In this document: positions 56,401 to 64,000 of the stretch, in pieces | How the letters are laid out: each line of letters starts with the position of its first letter | Numbering within the stretch: position 1 is the first letter of the stretch | Assembly (NCBI GenBank): GCA_030549495.1 | Contig: JAUIRK010000949.1 | Span: 124,001 to 188,000, forward strand | Direction: 5' to 3' | Origin: Nectonema munidae | Lineage: Eukaryota; Nematomorpha; Nectonematoida; Nectonematidae | Length of the DNA stretch: 64,000 nt | Notes under the pieces: generated by a model | The model's database searches: none | What the model was told of the DNA's origin: nothing | Seen by the model: only the letters and a program-made list of their open reading frames with translations | Translations under genes and position numbers: made by a program

Positions 56401-59299
56401 ATCTTCTACATGGTTTGTATGATCTGTAGTTTCTTATTATCCTATTAGTAGCATTTACCCCTGATTAAAATTTGTTGTAGTGAAGTAAACTTTCAGGTTT
56501 AGAATGTTCTCCCATCGTTTCTATGTTTTTATGTTGGGAGGATAAAATGTACACTACTTTTAAGTTTCTTCTGGCATGTCTCTTAGATATGTAAGCACTA
56601 AGAGAGGCATAGTCAGAATAAACTGTTTTACTTTCGTATTCAGCAAGTTTTAAGGTCTTAAGATAGTCAGCTTTCAATATTCTTGGGATGAATTTTTTGT
56701 TTCCGTTTACAGTACCACATATAGTTATATCCTTTGTTTGACACCAAACTACTAAATCATGGCTGGTAAAAAATCTATCTGAAAATACCACATCCAGAAG
56801 GAAAGAACAATTTAAAAATTTCTAAAATGTCTTTCGTTCTTTTCATTGTTCTCTTAGGGCCAGATGGATCTCTTAAAGTGTTCCTTATATTTGTCCTAGG
56901 TGTTCTACCAAAGATTGAAGAACTCGATTCCCATGAAAAGATAGTCTTGGCAGGCGCAACTAAACTATCGTCAATAACTTCTGTAGTCTCTGAACATGAG
57001 GATTCAGAACTTGACAAAGAACTTACATCGAAGTCAGAGTCGGAGAAACTCACATCAACAGATGAGAAAGAAGCAGGAAAACTCACACAATTTTGAAAAG
57101 AGGAAAAACAATGAGGGAAAACGAAAGAAAGAAAAACGAGAAACCGCAATGGGAAAGCGAACGAGATCAAACGAGAAAAAACAATAGGAGGGAAGAAAGC
57201 AGAATTGTAATCGATGAAACTATAAATTCAATGGAATAACGAAGAACGAATAATTATGATTGAATATTGGCTTGAGTTGAAAACAAAATAAGAAAGCAAA
57301 CGCAGATAGAAATGAAAAATGTAAACTGAGATGGATTGTTTTGAAAACAAACAACTGGTAGATAAATATTGAATTATATACATTCTAATCAAATTATATA
57401 ACATGCTTCAAGCATAAAATAAAAAGAGAATCGTGTGACTGTTTATCATTTGTAAAGGGTTGACGGTAAATATTCAAATGAGAAACTCATGATTGAGTGT
57501 GGTTTAGAGGTGGTGTGGTATTTTCATAGATAAAGGAACTATGAGCAGCTTGGCAGAGTTGAAGATATGAATAAAACTTTTCTTTGTCAGAGAGGAATAT
57601 CTAATTTTCTCTCATTGTTGGACATGAAAATCAGTTTTTCTCAAAATATGAAGCAAAAAAACTCAATTTTTATGATGATAAAAGGGAAAGATTTAGTTAT
57701 CCAACGTACTTGATAAGCTTAGTTCTTATCCAGTTTCTTAGTTAACTTAAAAAAAATAGGAAAGCCGATTTGAATTAAGTTTTATAAAGGATATTGAGTA
57801 TCTTTTGCCAAGTGCGTACATTTCGATTTATGGAATCATTTAAAATATAGATGGCGTTAAATTAAAATTTTTAAAAGTAGAGTAAACGTTTGTATATATA
57901 AGTTTTCTAATGAATTTAGATCCTTTATATCAGCATGAAAATTAGTATGAAGTTAAGTTGAATTTTATTTAATAATAACAAAACAATCTAGTTCATTGTT
58001 TACAATTTTTCGAATTCACTTTACTCAATTTTTATTTCCTAAGTATAAATATAAAATTTGCGGATAAAATACATCACTCAGTTGTATTTATATATTGTCA
58101 CATAAATTCTTGTAAAATAATATATATAACAATATATATATATATAGCTATTCTTTTGTAACAAGTGCCAATAGGTGTTTAGTGGGATGGAAAGTCCAGT
58201 TAGACTTGGACTCAGCATTCCGGGCGGGCCACGATATCCGAAAGGATGGGTGCGGACGCCACAAAACAACTTAATTAATTAATTAAAATACATTGAGTAC
58301 GTATTCGGAGTAAGTGCAGAAAGATAGACATGTAATGCGAGGGGGATTTTTTTGTCTGTTTGCTCTGATACCTTATAGATGTCAATCGATCCCAGTTCAT
58401 CAATTTTTTCAAAATCTTTAATTACTACCTTGAGTAACTTTTGATGAGGAATCATAGCAAGGAATTGAACGAGGTGGTTAAATTTTTTTTGTAGCGCATA
58501 AACAGTGCTTCAGATTCGGAGGAAAAATACCAAAATCCAACGAACTTCAAGTACTTACAAAAATCCAACTTCAGCTTCGACTAAATCCTTAAAATTTTAA
58601 AATATTTGAGTCCACATTTTACTTAGAATGACCACTTTAGTTTTATTAGAAACCGACCGATCCCGACTTCAAAATCTCTGAACTCGCAACCCTGCGCATA
58701 ATACAAAATATTTTTTCATGGGGAGATGCTCCAGCTTCTGTTTATGGTTTTCCATTAAACCTATATCTTAAACATCTTCAATTTTCTCTTTCAAATTCCA
58801 TTCCTTCTTTAAGTATTTCAAATGCTTTAATAGATCCGTTATTCAAATCCGTTTTGACTTTTGATAAGGCGTTATCAATTAAGTTGTAATATTACAAAGT
58901 GAATTCTTTATTTATTATTATGCGCATTGCAAGGGCTAAAAACTGGAAAAGCCTAAATTTAACCATTTGTCATTGTCAGTATATTTTAGTCTCAACTAAC
59001 ATTAGCACTTTCTTTATCCCAGCACTGTGCAAATCTAACGTTGAGATTGCTTAAAATAACTATACTTTATTTTTCTTGCTCATAAAGAAAACATTTTTTT
59101 TTTATTTTATCTTTTAGGCTCTTCCTCCATGTAAAATGAACCTACTAACTCTTGATGCGCATTTCGTTGATTGTGATGTTACTAGATTATTGATTCTCAC
59201 GTCAGGTCAACTCACTGTAATTTTAGTCATATTTCCATCTTTTTTAATTCATTCTTATTTCTCATCTTTCAGGTTGAGTGTATGAAGTGCGTTTTATAA
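53330..59299 (+). CDS. NTF2-related export factor (NXT1/p15-like), four exons, short C-terminus
   Basis: Exons 53330-53431, 53485-53556, 59118-59216 and 59273-59299 join in phase 0 at every junction to 99 codons. The protein follows the NXT/NTF2 fold: AENFVNFFYTNFATNREPIFGLY (helix and turn), ADNATLTHET, ISGKAMIIEKLK, ALPPCKMNLLTLDAHFVD (compare LPxSxHxLxTLDAQPV of NXT proteins), then RLLILTSGQLTVE. NXT1 pairs with the NXF1 family in mRNA export through the nuclear pore. Known members are about 130-140 residues; here the last strands (FxQxFxL and WKIxSDxFR) are missing from the frame, which stops after VECMKCVL. A piece DQGWKILSFRDF lies just after, at 59301-59336, one frame over. So it is either a damaged copy, a shortened variant or a mis-joined last exon. 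Introns are 53, 5561 and 56 bp, and retained introns argue against a processed copy. NTF2 itself is a second option. Confidence 0.75.
53485..53556 (+). CDS. NXT1-like, exon 2
   Basis: The acceptor is TTATTCATATAG, the donor AAA/GTGAAC is weak. It encodes 24 residues, ADNATLTHET..IEKLK, the strand and helix that normally follow the LY turn in the NTF2 fold. Confidence 0.72.
54755..54850. repeat. Repeat unit, copy of 57096-57195
   Basis: GAAACCGCAATGGGAA, GCGAACGAGATCAAACGAG and AAACAATAGGAG appear in both places in the same order and orientation. In the second copy it lies directly upstream of the piggyBac gene remnant, so this first copy may be the severed end of another copy. Confidence 0.6.
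55717..57195 (-). mobile_element. piggyBac-type transposon fossil
   Basis: The left end CCCTCGCACACCACGCGC directly follows TTAA (55713-55716), the piggyBac target. The interior carries a piggyBac-type transposase remnant on the minus strand. I could not find the right terminal repeat; the shared repeat at 57096-57195 is the last sequence attributable to the element. It lies antisense in intron 2 of the NXT1-like gene. Confidence 0.65.
56032..57170 (-). pseudogene. piggyBac transposase with catalytic middle deleted
   Basis: From right to left: an acidic Ser-rich N-terminus (SDSDFDVSSLSSSESS..) followed by the N-terminal conserved block (TIFSWESSSSIFGRTPRTNI, DPSGPKRTMKRTKDILEIFKLFF, 56830-57010). 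The frame then joins near 56800 to DRFFTSHDLVVWCQTKDITICGTVNGNKKFIP, the block after the first catalytic Asp region, leaving out most of the catalytic core. Next comes TNRIIRNYRSYKPCRRWPLAAF (about 56370-56460, another frame), and finally the Cys-rich C-terminal finger CYMCLSKRNKTRTCSKCSSF..CKNHSKTACSSC (56032-56150). Stops lie between the parts. The Cys/His finger is well kept. Confidence 0.8.
58181..58262 (+). repeat. Small structured repeat, copy 2
   Basis: AGTGGGATGGAAAGT, then hairpin AGTCCA(58193-58198)..TGGACT(58207-58212), CAGCATTCCGGGCGGGCC, then ATCC-GAAA-GGAT (58236-58247, a GNRA tetraloop hairpin), then GGGTGCGGACGCC. It matches 32893-32976 in order and in both hairpins. Much richer in GC than its neighbours. 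Confidence 0.55.
59118..59216 (+). CDS. NXT1-like, exon 3
   Basis: The acceptor is TTATTTTATCTTTTAG, the donor ACT/GTAATT. It encodes 33 residues, ALPPCKMNLLTLDAHFVD..LLILTSGQLT, the most diagnostic part of the gene for the NXT family. Confidence 0.78.
59273..59299 (+). CDS. NXT1-like, exon 4 (as read, ends early)
   Basis: A strong acceptor (TTCTCATCTTTCAG) is followed by VECMKCVL and stop TAA. The VE continues the SGQLTVE strand as in NXT proteins; the remaining residues do not match the family. Confidence 0.55.
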   Translation, partial: VECMKCVL

Positions 59300-59922
59300 G
59301 GACCAGGGTTGGAAAATTCTTTCTTTTCGAGATTTCTAGGCAAACTGAATTTATCTTTTTTTTCCATAATTTTTTTTAAGAAAGTTTGGAAAATGTTGCG
59401 TTTAATGAAGAAAACGTTAAAATTTCTCAGATCTTAGCAAAAACATTTTTGCAAGAAGCAACATATTGCATTATTTTAAAAAAATAAATTTTCTTTGTTT
59501 TTTATTCAAAAATTTATGAGCTTTCACAAGTTATGTAGCCTTGAACAAAATTTAAAAATTTTCGCTTCAGATCTCTCTGATGGAATAAACGAAACTGAAT
59601 ATTCCACTTGCAATAATTTTTACGCATTATACGATTTTGATTCGTTCTTTTTTGGTGTGAAGATTTTGCTGCTATTTTCTTACGTGAATAAAAGTAATTT
59701 TTCCTTAAATTTTATTACAACTTTTTATCTGAAATAAAGTCACCTTGTAAGCAGGAAAAAATCTAAAGTGATCTTTATGTGAACAAAACAGCTGTTAAAT
59801 TCGATTAAGTTGTCAACTGTTATCAAGAAAATGGCATATTTAGAGAGGAAATATTGATAAAAAACTTTATAAGCTTTTGTATTTGGGTTTAAATTCTTTG
59901 ATTGGAAAACAAATAAACTATT

Positions 59923-60586
59923 CACTGGCGGATTTAAAGGGGGGGGGGGGGCGGAACCGGCATACGTCCCCCTTCTAAAATTGCATTGCCAATTGCTTAA
60001 AATTTTTTCTTGATCTAATTCTTTTCGTAGAACTCAAATATTATGATGGTTTCTGCAACTCGTTTTTTAAATTCAATCTTTCTCTAAAGTGCGAAGCCCT
60101 AAAAAGTTTTTTATGTTTCAATCGTAGTTAAGTGTGACACTTATTACTTTTATATTATCCAATTTTTTTTGTAAATTTATTATTTAAACACATCAAGTTT
60201 TACCACATCAATTCAGTTTGCAGTTCAATGAATGAGGATCGTTTTAATGCTCCGATTCTTCTTTTTGTTCACAGAGATATTCGATTGGATATTGACAGCA
60301 TTATTCATATGTATGCTAAAAATGGCCTAGACGGATGAGGCTCCTTAATCCTCTTAGTTCTTAATCTAGTTACTTTCTTATAATAAACTTATAATTTTTT
60401 GATATATTATTATGATACTCTAAGTTTTATGATAAAAAGTCAATTTTCGCTTTTTATTTAACTATTACCCAAAATAAGATAAAAATAGCTTAAAATTTTG
60501 ATAAAGCTTAAATTTATATGCTTCACATTTGAGTTCTAGTTTAGTAAAATACGCCCCCCGAATGCCAATTTCTAGATCCGCCCCTG
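59923..60586. mobile_element. Non-autonomous DNA transposon, 664 bp (copy B)
   Basis: Same family as 21156-21793. It begins CACTGGCGGATTTAAAGG and ends TCTAGATCCGCCCCTG. The flanking 5-mers are CTATT on both sides. A run of about 14 G follows the left end. Relative to copy A it has small insertions and deletions only. Confidence 0.82.
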
Positions 60587-60604
60587 CTATTTCACCTTAT
60601 AGAT

Positions 60605-60740
60605 TATCCCTAGTGGTAGGAGCGTAAGGTCTTGATTCAGATGGTCTGGGTTCGATTTCCGATCGTGACTATTTTTACCATCTGTCTAGCTGTGGAAGAT
60701 TATTCTTCCCTATGGATGCTATACCGATAACTAAAAAATG
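60605..60740 (+). mobile_element. tRNA-derived SINE, family 2 (copy 1)
   Basis: TAGTGGTAGGAGCG (A box region) and GGGTTCGATTTCCGATC (B box) are followed by a body TGACTATTTTTACCATCTGTC, read here in parts, then GGAAGATTATTCTTCC and ATACCGATAAC. The next copy is 170 bp downstream in the same orientation. Confidence 0.65.
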
Positions 60741-60773
60741 GCTCATCTTAATCATTATTATCTAAATGTCAGC

Positions 60774-60905
60774 AGATGGCTTAGTGGTAGAAGCGTGGGT
60801 CTCGATCCTGCTGATCTGTGTTCGATTCCCGATCATGACTATTCTTATCATCTGTCCAGCTATGGAAGATTATTATTCCTTTCTATGCAATACCGAGAAC
60901 CGAGT
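60774..60905 (+). mobile_element. tRNA-derived SINE, family 2 (copy 2)
   Basis: GATGGCTTAGTGGTAGAAGCG, read as an A-box region, and TGTTCGATTCCCGATC (B box), then the same body (ATCTGTCCAGCTATGGAAGA, ATACCGAGAAC) as the copy at 60605. Roughly four bases in five agree between the copies. Confidence 0.65.
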
Positions 60906-60959
60906 CCCATAAATTGAGAATTGCCGCTTTTAGCTATATTTAAATTCATTTCAAAGATC

Positions 60960-62680
60960 GGCAAACGATTAATTTCCAAGAACGTGAATGCCTAACTCTT
61001 TTTCTCTTAGTATTCTTATAATGCTTTTTTTTAAAATATGATTATGTTGAGATATCACAAAAACACCCTTTTTTCCAGGCATTGGTTTTCGAAAGTTTAT
61101 GCTTCTATCTTCTTTTTGAATGAATTTTCGTATAATTTGGAGCTGATGATTTTTTATTTCTTGCATCATCCTTGGTCACTCGTTGTGCTTCTTGAATTTT
61201 TCAAAATATAGCAAAAATTGCTTCTCTGTTGACTCGTGTATAAATCGAACTGAACAAATTTTGAATTGATACCGTGAACAAATTGAACTAAAAATATAAA
61301 TGAAGCTCTTGCTTCATTTATATTTGTAGCAAAATTACTGAAACATGTGCAACCTACTTTTGGATTTACATCGAGTTTTAGCGTTCTGCCCCCTTACCTG
61401 TAATATATTTAAATCTTTAACAGCTATTGTCCATCAAGTATGGGATCAGTATTGTTTTGTGTGTGTGCAATATCTTAAGACGTTTCAAATATATCTATAG
61501 AAAGAAAAAAAATAGTAAACACTTGATGCATGCTAGCTGACAAACACTTTATTTTAAGAAGGGGGTAGAACACCCTATAATCACTGATGAAAAATATTGA
61601 AATTTGTAATCATCGTTGACAAAGTTCTAATACCTATTATTAAACAGTATTTAACATTCCAATAGCTGCACTTATAAAAGTTTTTTCTTTAGTAAAATTA
61701 AGTGAATACAAGGGTATTTATTTATTTTCCCTCTTCTACACTTTCTTTTTTCTTTTATGTTTAGATTGAAGAAAATCAGCGAATGAACTTTTTTCATACT
61801 TTCGTATTAAAGCAGGTTCCTGGAACTTGGCAAATCAGTGATGAAGTTTTCAAATTTATGTTTAATGTTTGAATAAAACTCTACCTTCTTTTTATACAAA
61901 CGCCTTTAATGTGATAATGATGAGGAGTTTTAAAGCAATTGTTAAAGCGGACATTTTACCTTTCAATATACTACAACGTAGTTTACTGTTTTGCGATCTC
62001 TTTTAATAAAATACCGCTATTCGATATATTTTGATACTTATCACTTCGGAAAAGAACCTAATCATCCTTTTATTTTTCATAGAGATCTTTCATTGGCCAC
62101 TGTAGAGAAATCTGGTTAATTCACGTTCTGTGAAATGCATGCTGGACTTTCAAATAATTAAGTGAACCACGGCTTGAATCTTAAAGTACAATAGCGAGTA
62201 GTTAGCGATAATAGTGACTATTTTCCTCTTTTGGAGTTGTTGAAAGCTACTTTGCCTGCCGGCATGGAAGCATTGAACGCGGCGATTTTCGTTATCTTAG
62301 CATTGATATAGCTTGTAGGTTTAGACTAGTAAACTCACCTCATTTATTTTTTAATTAATTAGTTGGTTAATGAGTTGATATTACAAAGGAGTGGGTTGAC
62401 TGTAAACCTTTACATCGTAGCTGCCGGTGGAGCCAGTGAAAGAAATCTCAGTTTAGCTGGTCAAGGGTAAAGAAAAGAGGAGCACTCTTGAAACTTTTTC
62501 CAATGAGAAATATGTCATTTGAGAAAGAATGATTTAAAAAAATTAGTTTTATGTTTGCGCACAAAGACACTAGAACAGGGGATGAAATTGCACCGCCTAA
62601 CCAATACAATTTTTTCCTGCTGCCTTTATCACCATTGGACAATAACATTGAAAAATGGAGATAACTGGGTTTAACTAGCA
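60960..62680. other. Non-coding AT-rich DNA
   Basis: No exon or transposon end is supported. Frames at 60969-61169 (minus) and nearby are short and without motif. A TTAATTAATTAGTTGG patch lies at about 62348-62375. Confidence 0.35.
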
Positions 62681-62684
62681 TAAT

Positions 62685-62810
62685 AAGCAAGCCAAAAATG
62701 TTGATGCTTTTTGAACGTATCCTATCATCCCCTGTATCACTTGCTTCCATCGAGAGAAGCTTCAGTGCATTTACACTCTTGAAGACATGGAATCGTAATG
62801 CAATAGACAC
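62685..62810 (+). pseudogene. hAT transposase C-terminal dimerisation fragment
   Basis: The plus strand reads KPKMLMLFERILSSPVSLAS and then IERSFSAFTLLKTWNRNAID, the hallmark end of hAT transposases (LPVSxASxERSFSxLxxLKTxxRxxM). It is cut immediately afterwards by the MULE at 62811. The upstream part of the gene was not recognised. Confidence 0.65.
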
Positions 62811-63778
62811 GGCGCTAGGACAATTCGTCTCCCGGTAATTCGTCGTGGGACAGTTTGCCCCAGGACAATTTGTCGTCGGTCAATTCGTCTCTAAAATTTT
62901 ATAAATATTTCAATCTCATTATTTTCAACCTTTGAAATTTTAAAATTTAAATAAGTCAAAAATATTTTTTATTTTAATTATTGTTTTTTTAGCTTTCAAG
63001 TTACTTAATTTTTTTAAATAAGTTGAGAAAAATTTTTTCTATACATATAGCACACTTTTTTTTATTTAATAAAAATCTATAAATTTTTACTTTATTTGCA
63101 GAATATATTTTATAAAAAATTTAACTTTTTATCTGTTTATTTGTCAAATAATTAAAATGTCCACTCGTAAATTTATATTATCAGAGAGGAAAGAAGAAAG
63201 TGATTGATGAAGAGAATTTCATTTACACTAAAAATAAAGAAAATGCAAATAAGTCAAAAATTTATTGGAGGTGTGAAAATCGGGCTTGCATAGCAAGATT
63301 GCATACAGATAAAAATTATTTAATTAAAAGGTTTGGAGTTCATAATCACGCTTAAACTTCTGCAGAGGTGAGTGCAAAAATTGCATGTGCAAATATAAAA
63401 GAAAAATCTACTTCTCACAATAAAGCTCGATCAATAATTTCTAGTGAAGTTCAAAATTTTAACGAATGCACATTATCTCAAATTCCTAGATTTCAAGCAG
63501 CAAAAAGAAGTGCGTACGTAGACTACGCTCTCTTTAAATTTACCTAAGTTATTTTAGAAAAAATTGTAAATTAGTGTTCAGTTAATTTCAATAAAAGCGC
63601 GGTATTTATTTTATAAGATAATTCTATTGATCAAGTTAAAAATAAAAAAAGCTAAATCAGAAGTAATTTGTTTAATGATATACTTTTCTAACCCAAAATT
63701 AACCAAGAACAATAGGCGAATTAAATGGGGACAAATTGTCCTGGAAACGAATTGTCCGATGACGAATTGTGCGGATGC
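62811..63778 (+). mobile_element. MULE (Mutator-like) element with FLYWCH remnant, 968 bp
   Basis: Terminal inverted repeats are built from reiterated ACAATTCGTC-type units (62817-62895 at the left, 63725-63775 inverted at the right). The 10-bp sequence CAATAGACAC flanks the element exactly on both sides (62801-62810 and 63779-63788), the size expected of Mutator-type insertion. It contains a FLYWCH zinc-finger remnant but no transposase catalytic part, so it is an internally deleted copy. It landed inside a hAT fragment. Confidence 0.85.
63175..63545 (+). pseudogene. FLYWCH zinc-finger domain remnant of the MULE
   Basis: The plus strand reads RGKKKVIDEENFIYTKNKEN, then KIYWRCENRACIARLHTD, and FGVHNHA: the F-x-Y-W-C-x-C-x-H-x-H pattern of FLYWCH fingers that precede MULE transposases. 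One stop follows the HNHA block, then an open helical part (AEVSAKIACANIKEKSTSHN..) to about 63540. The catalytic domain is absent. Confidence 0.75.
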
Positions 63779-64000
63779 CAATAGACACACATAAAATGTA
63801 CTTTGAAAAAAACAATCCAAAAATTAATGAAAGTTTTTATTAACAAAACAAATGAACATTGAATAATTTTTAAGCATTTCAATAACAATTTAAGTGTTAA
63901 TAATAATTTCAAAGTAATTTTTCATTTAATAAAATTTAACAAAAATTTTTGTTAATTTAAATATTTTTGCATCCTGTGACAAAAAAACGTTCCAGCCAAC

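Noticed and set aside
60605-60905. Two functional tRNA genes
   Set aside because: Both have boxes A and B, but the similarity continues well past the tRNA length into a shared body, as in a SINE.

Overview
The window is AT-rich animal nuclear DNA: spliced genes with gt..ag introns, tRNA-derived SINEs, LINE fragments and many cut-and-paste transposon families. The mix (Tigger/pogo, Tc1, piggyBac-like, several hAT types, a FLYWCH-bearing MULE, short TTAA MITEs) and the small-intron/large-intron genes suggest an arthropod, most plausibly a copepod such as a sea louse. That placement is inference; no species marker is visible. I recognise no retrovirus, LTR element, Polinton, CRISPR array or prokaryotic feature.

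Layout. 1-7 kb: a Tigger-type transposon fossil on the minus strand with a duplicated right end, a TTAA-flanked MITE, an unassigned minus-strand ORF and a hAT fragment. 7-16 kb: AT-rich DNA with little in it, apart from one foldback element and one SINE. 16.1-17.7 kb: a broken copy of a widespread uncharacterised gene family with Cys-pair and GERFHQD motifs, possibly an unclassified transposase. 19.2-19.6 kb: a 19-bp minisatellite with 18 identical units. 21-28 kb: dense nested DNA transposons. 28-34 kb: mostly non-coding, with a small structured repeat.

34.0-49.1 kb holds the main host gene: six plus-strand exons that join in phase into a 490-residue myosin light chain kinase-like protein kinase. 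All catalytic motifs are present, followed by a calmodulin-binding-like segment and a Ser/Pro/Lys-rich tail. None of these joins is obvious from open frames alone; they were built from splice sites, phase and family motifs. Its introns carry a deleted Tc1 element, a hAT fragment and a 5'-truncated LINE with target-site duplications.

53.3-59.3 kb holds a second plus-strand host gene, four exons of an NTF2-related export factor (NXT1/p15-like), with an apparently shortened C-terminus. Its 5.6-kb second intron holds a piggyBac fossil and a second copy of the structured repeat. 59.9-64 kb contains a MITE related to the one at 21 kb, a pair of tRNA-derived SINEs, and a FLYWCH-carrying MULE inserted in a hAT fragment with a perfect 10-bp duplication.

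The two host genes show no functional link to each other; most of the rest is transposon history.
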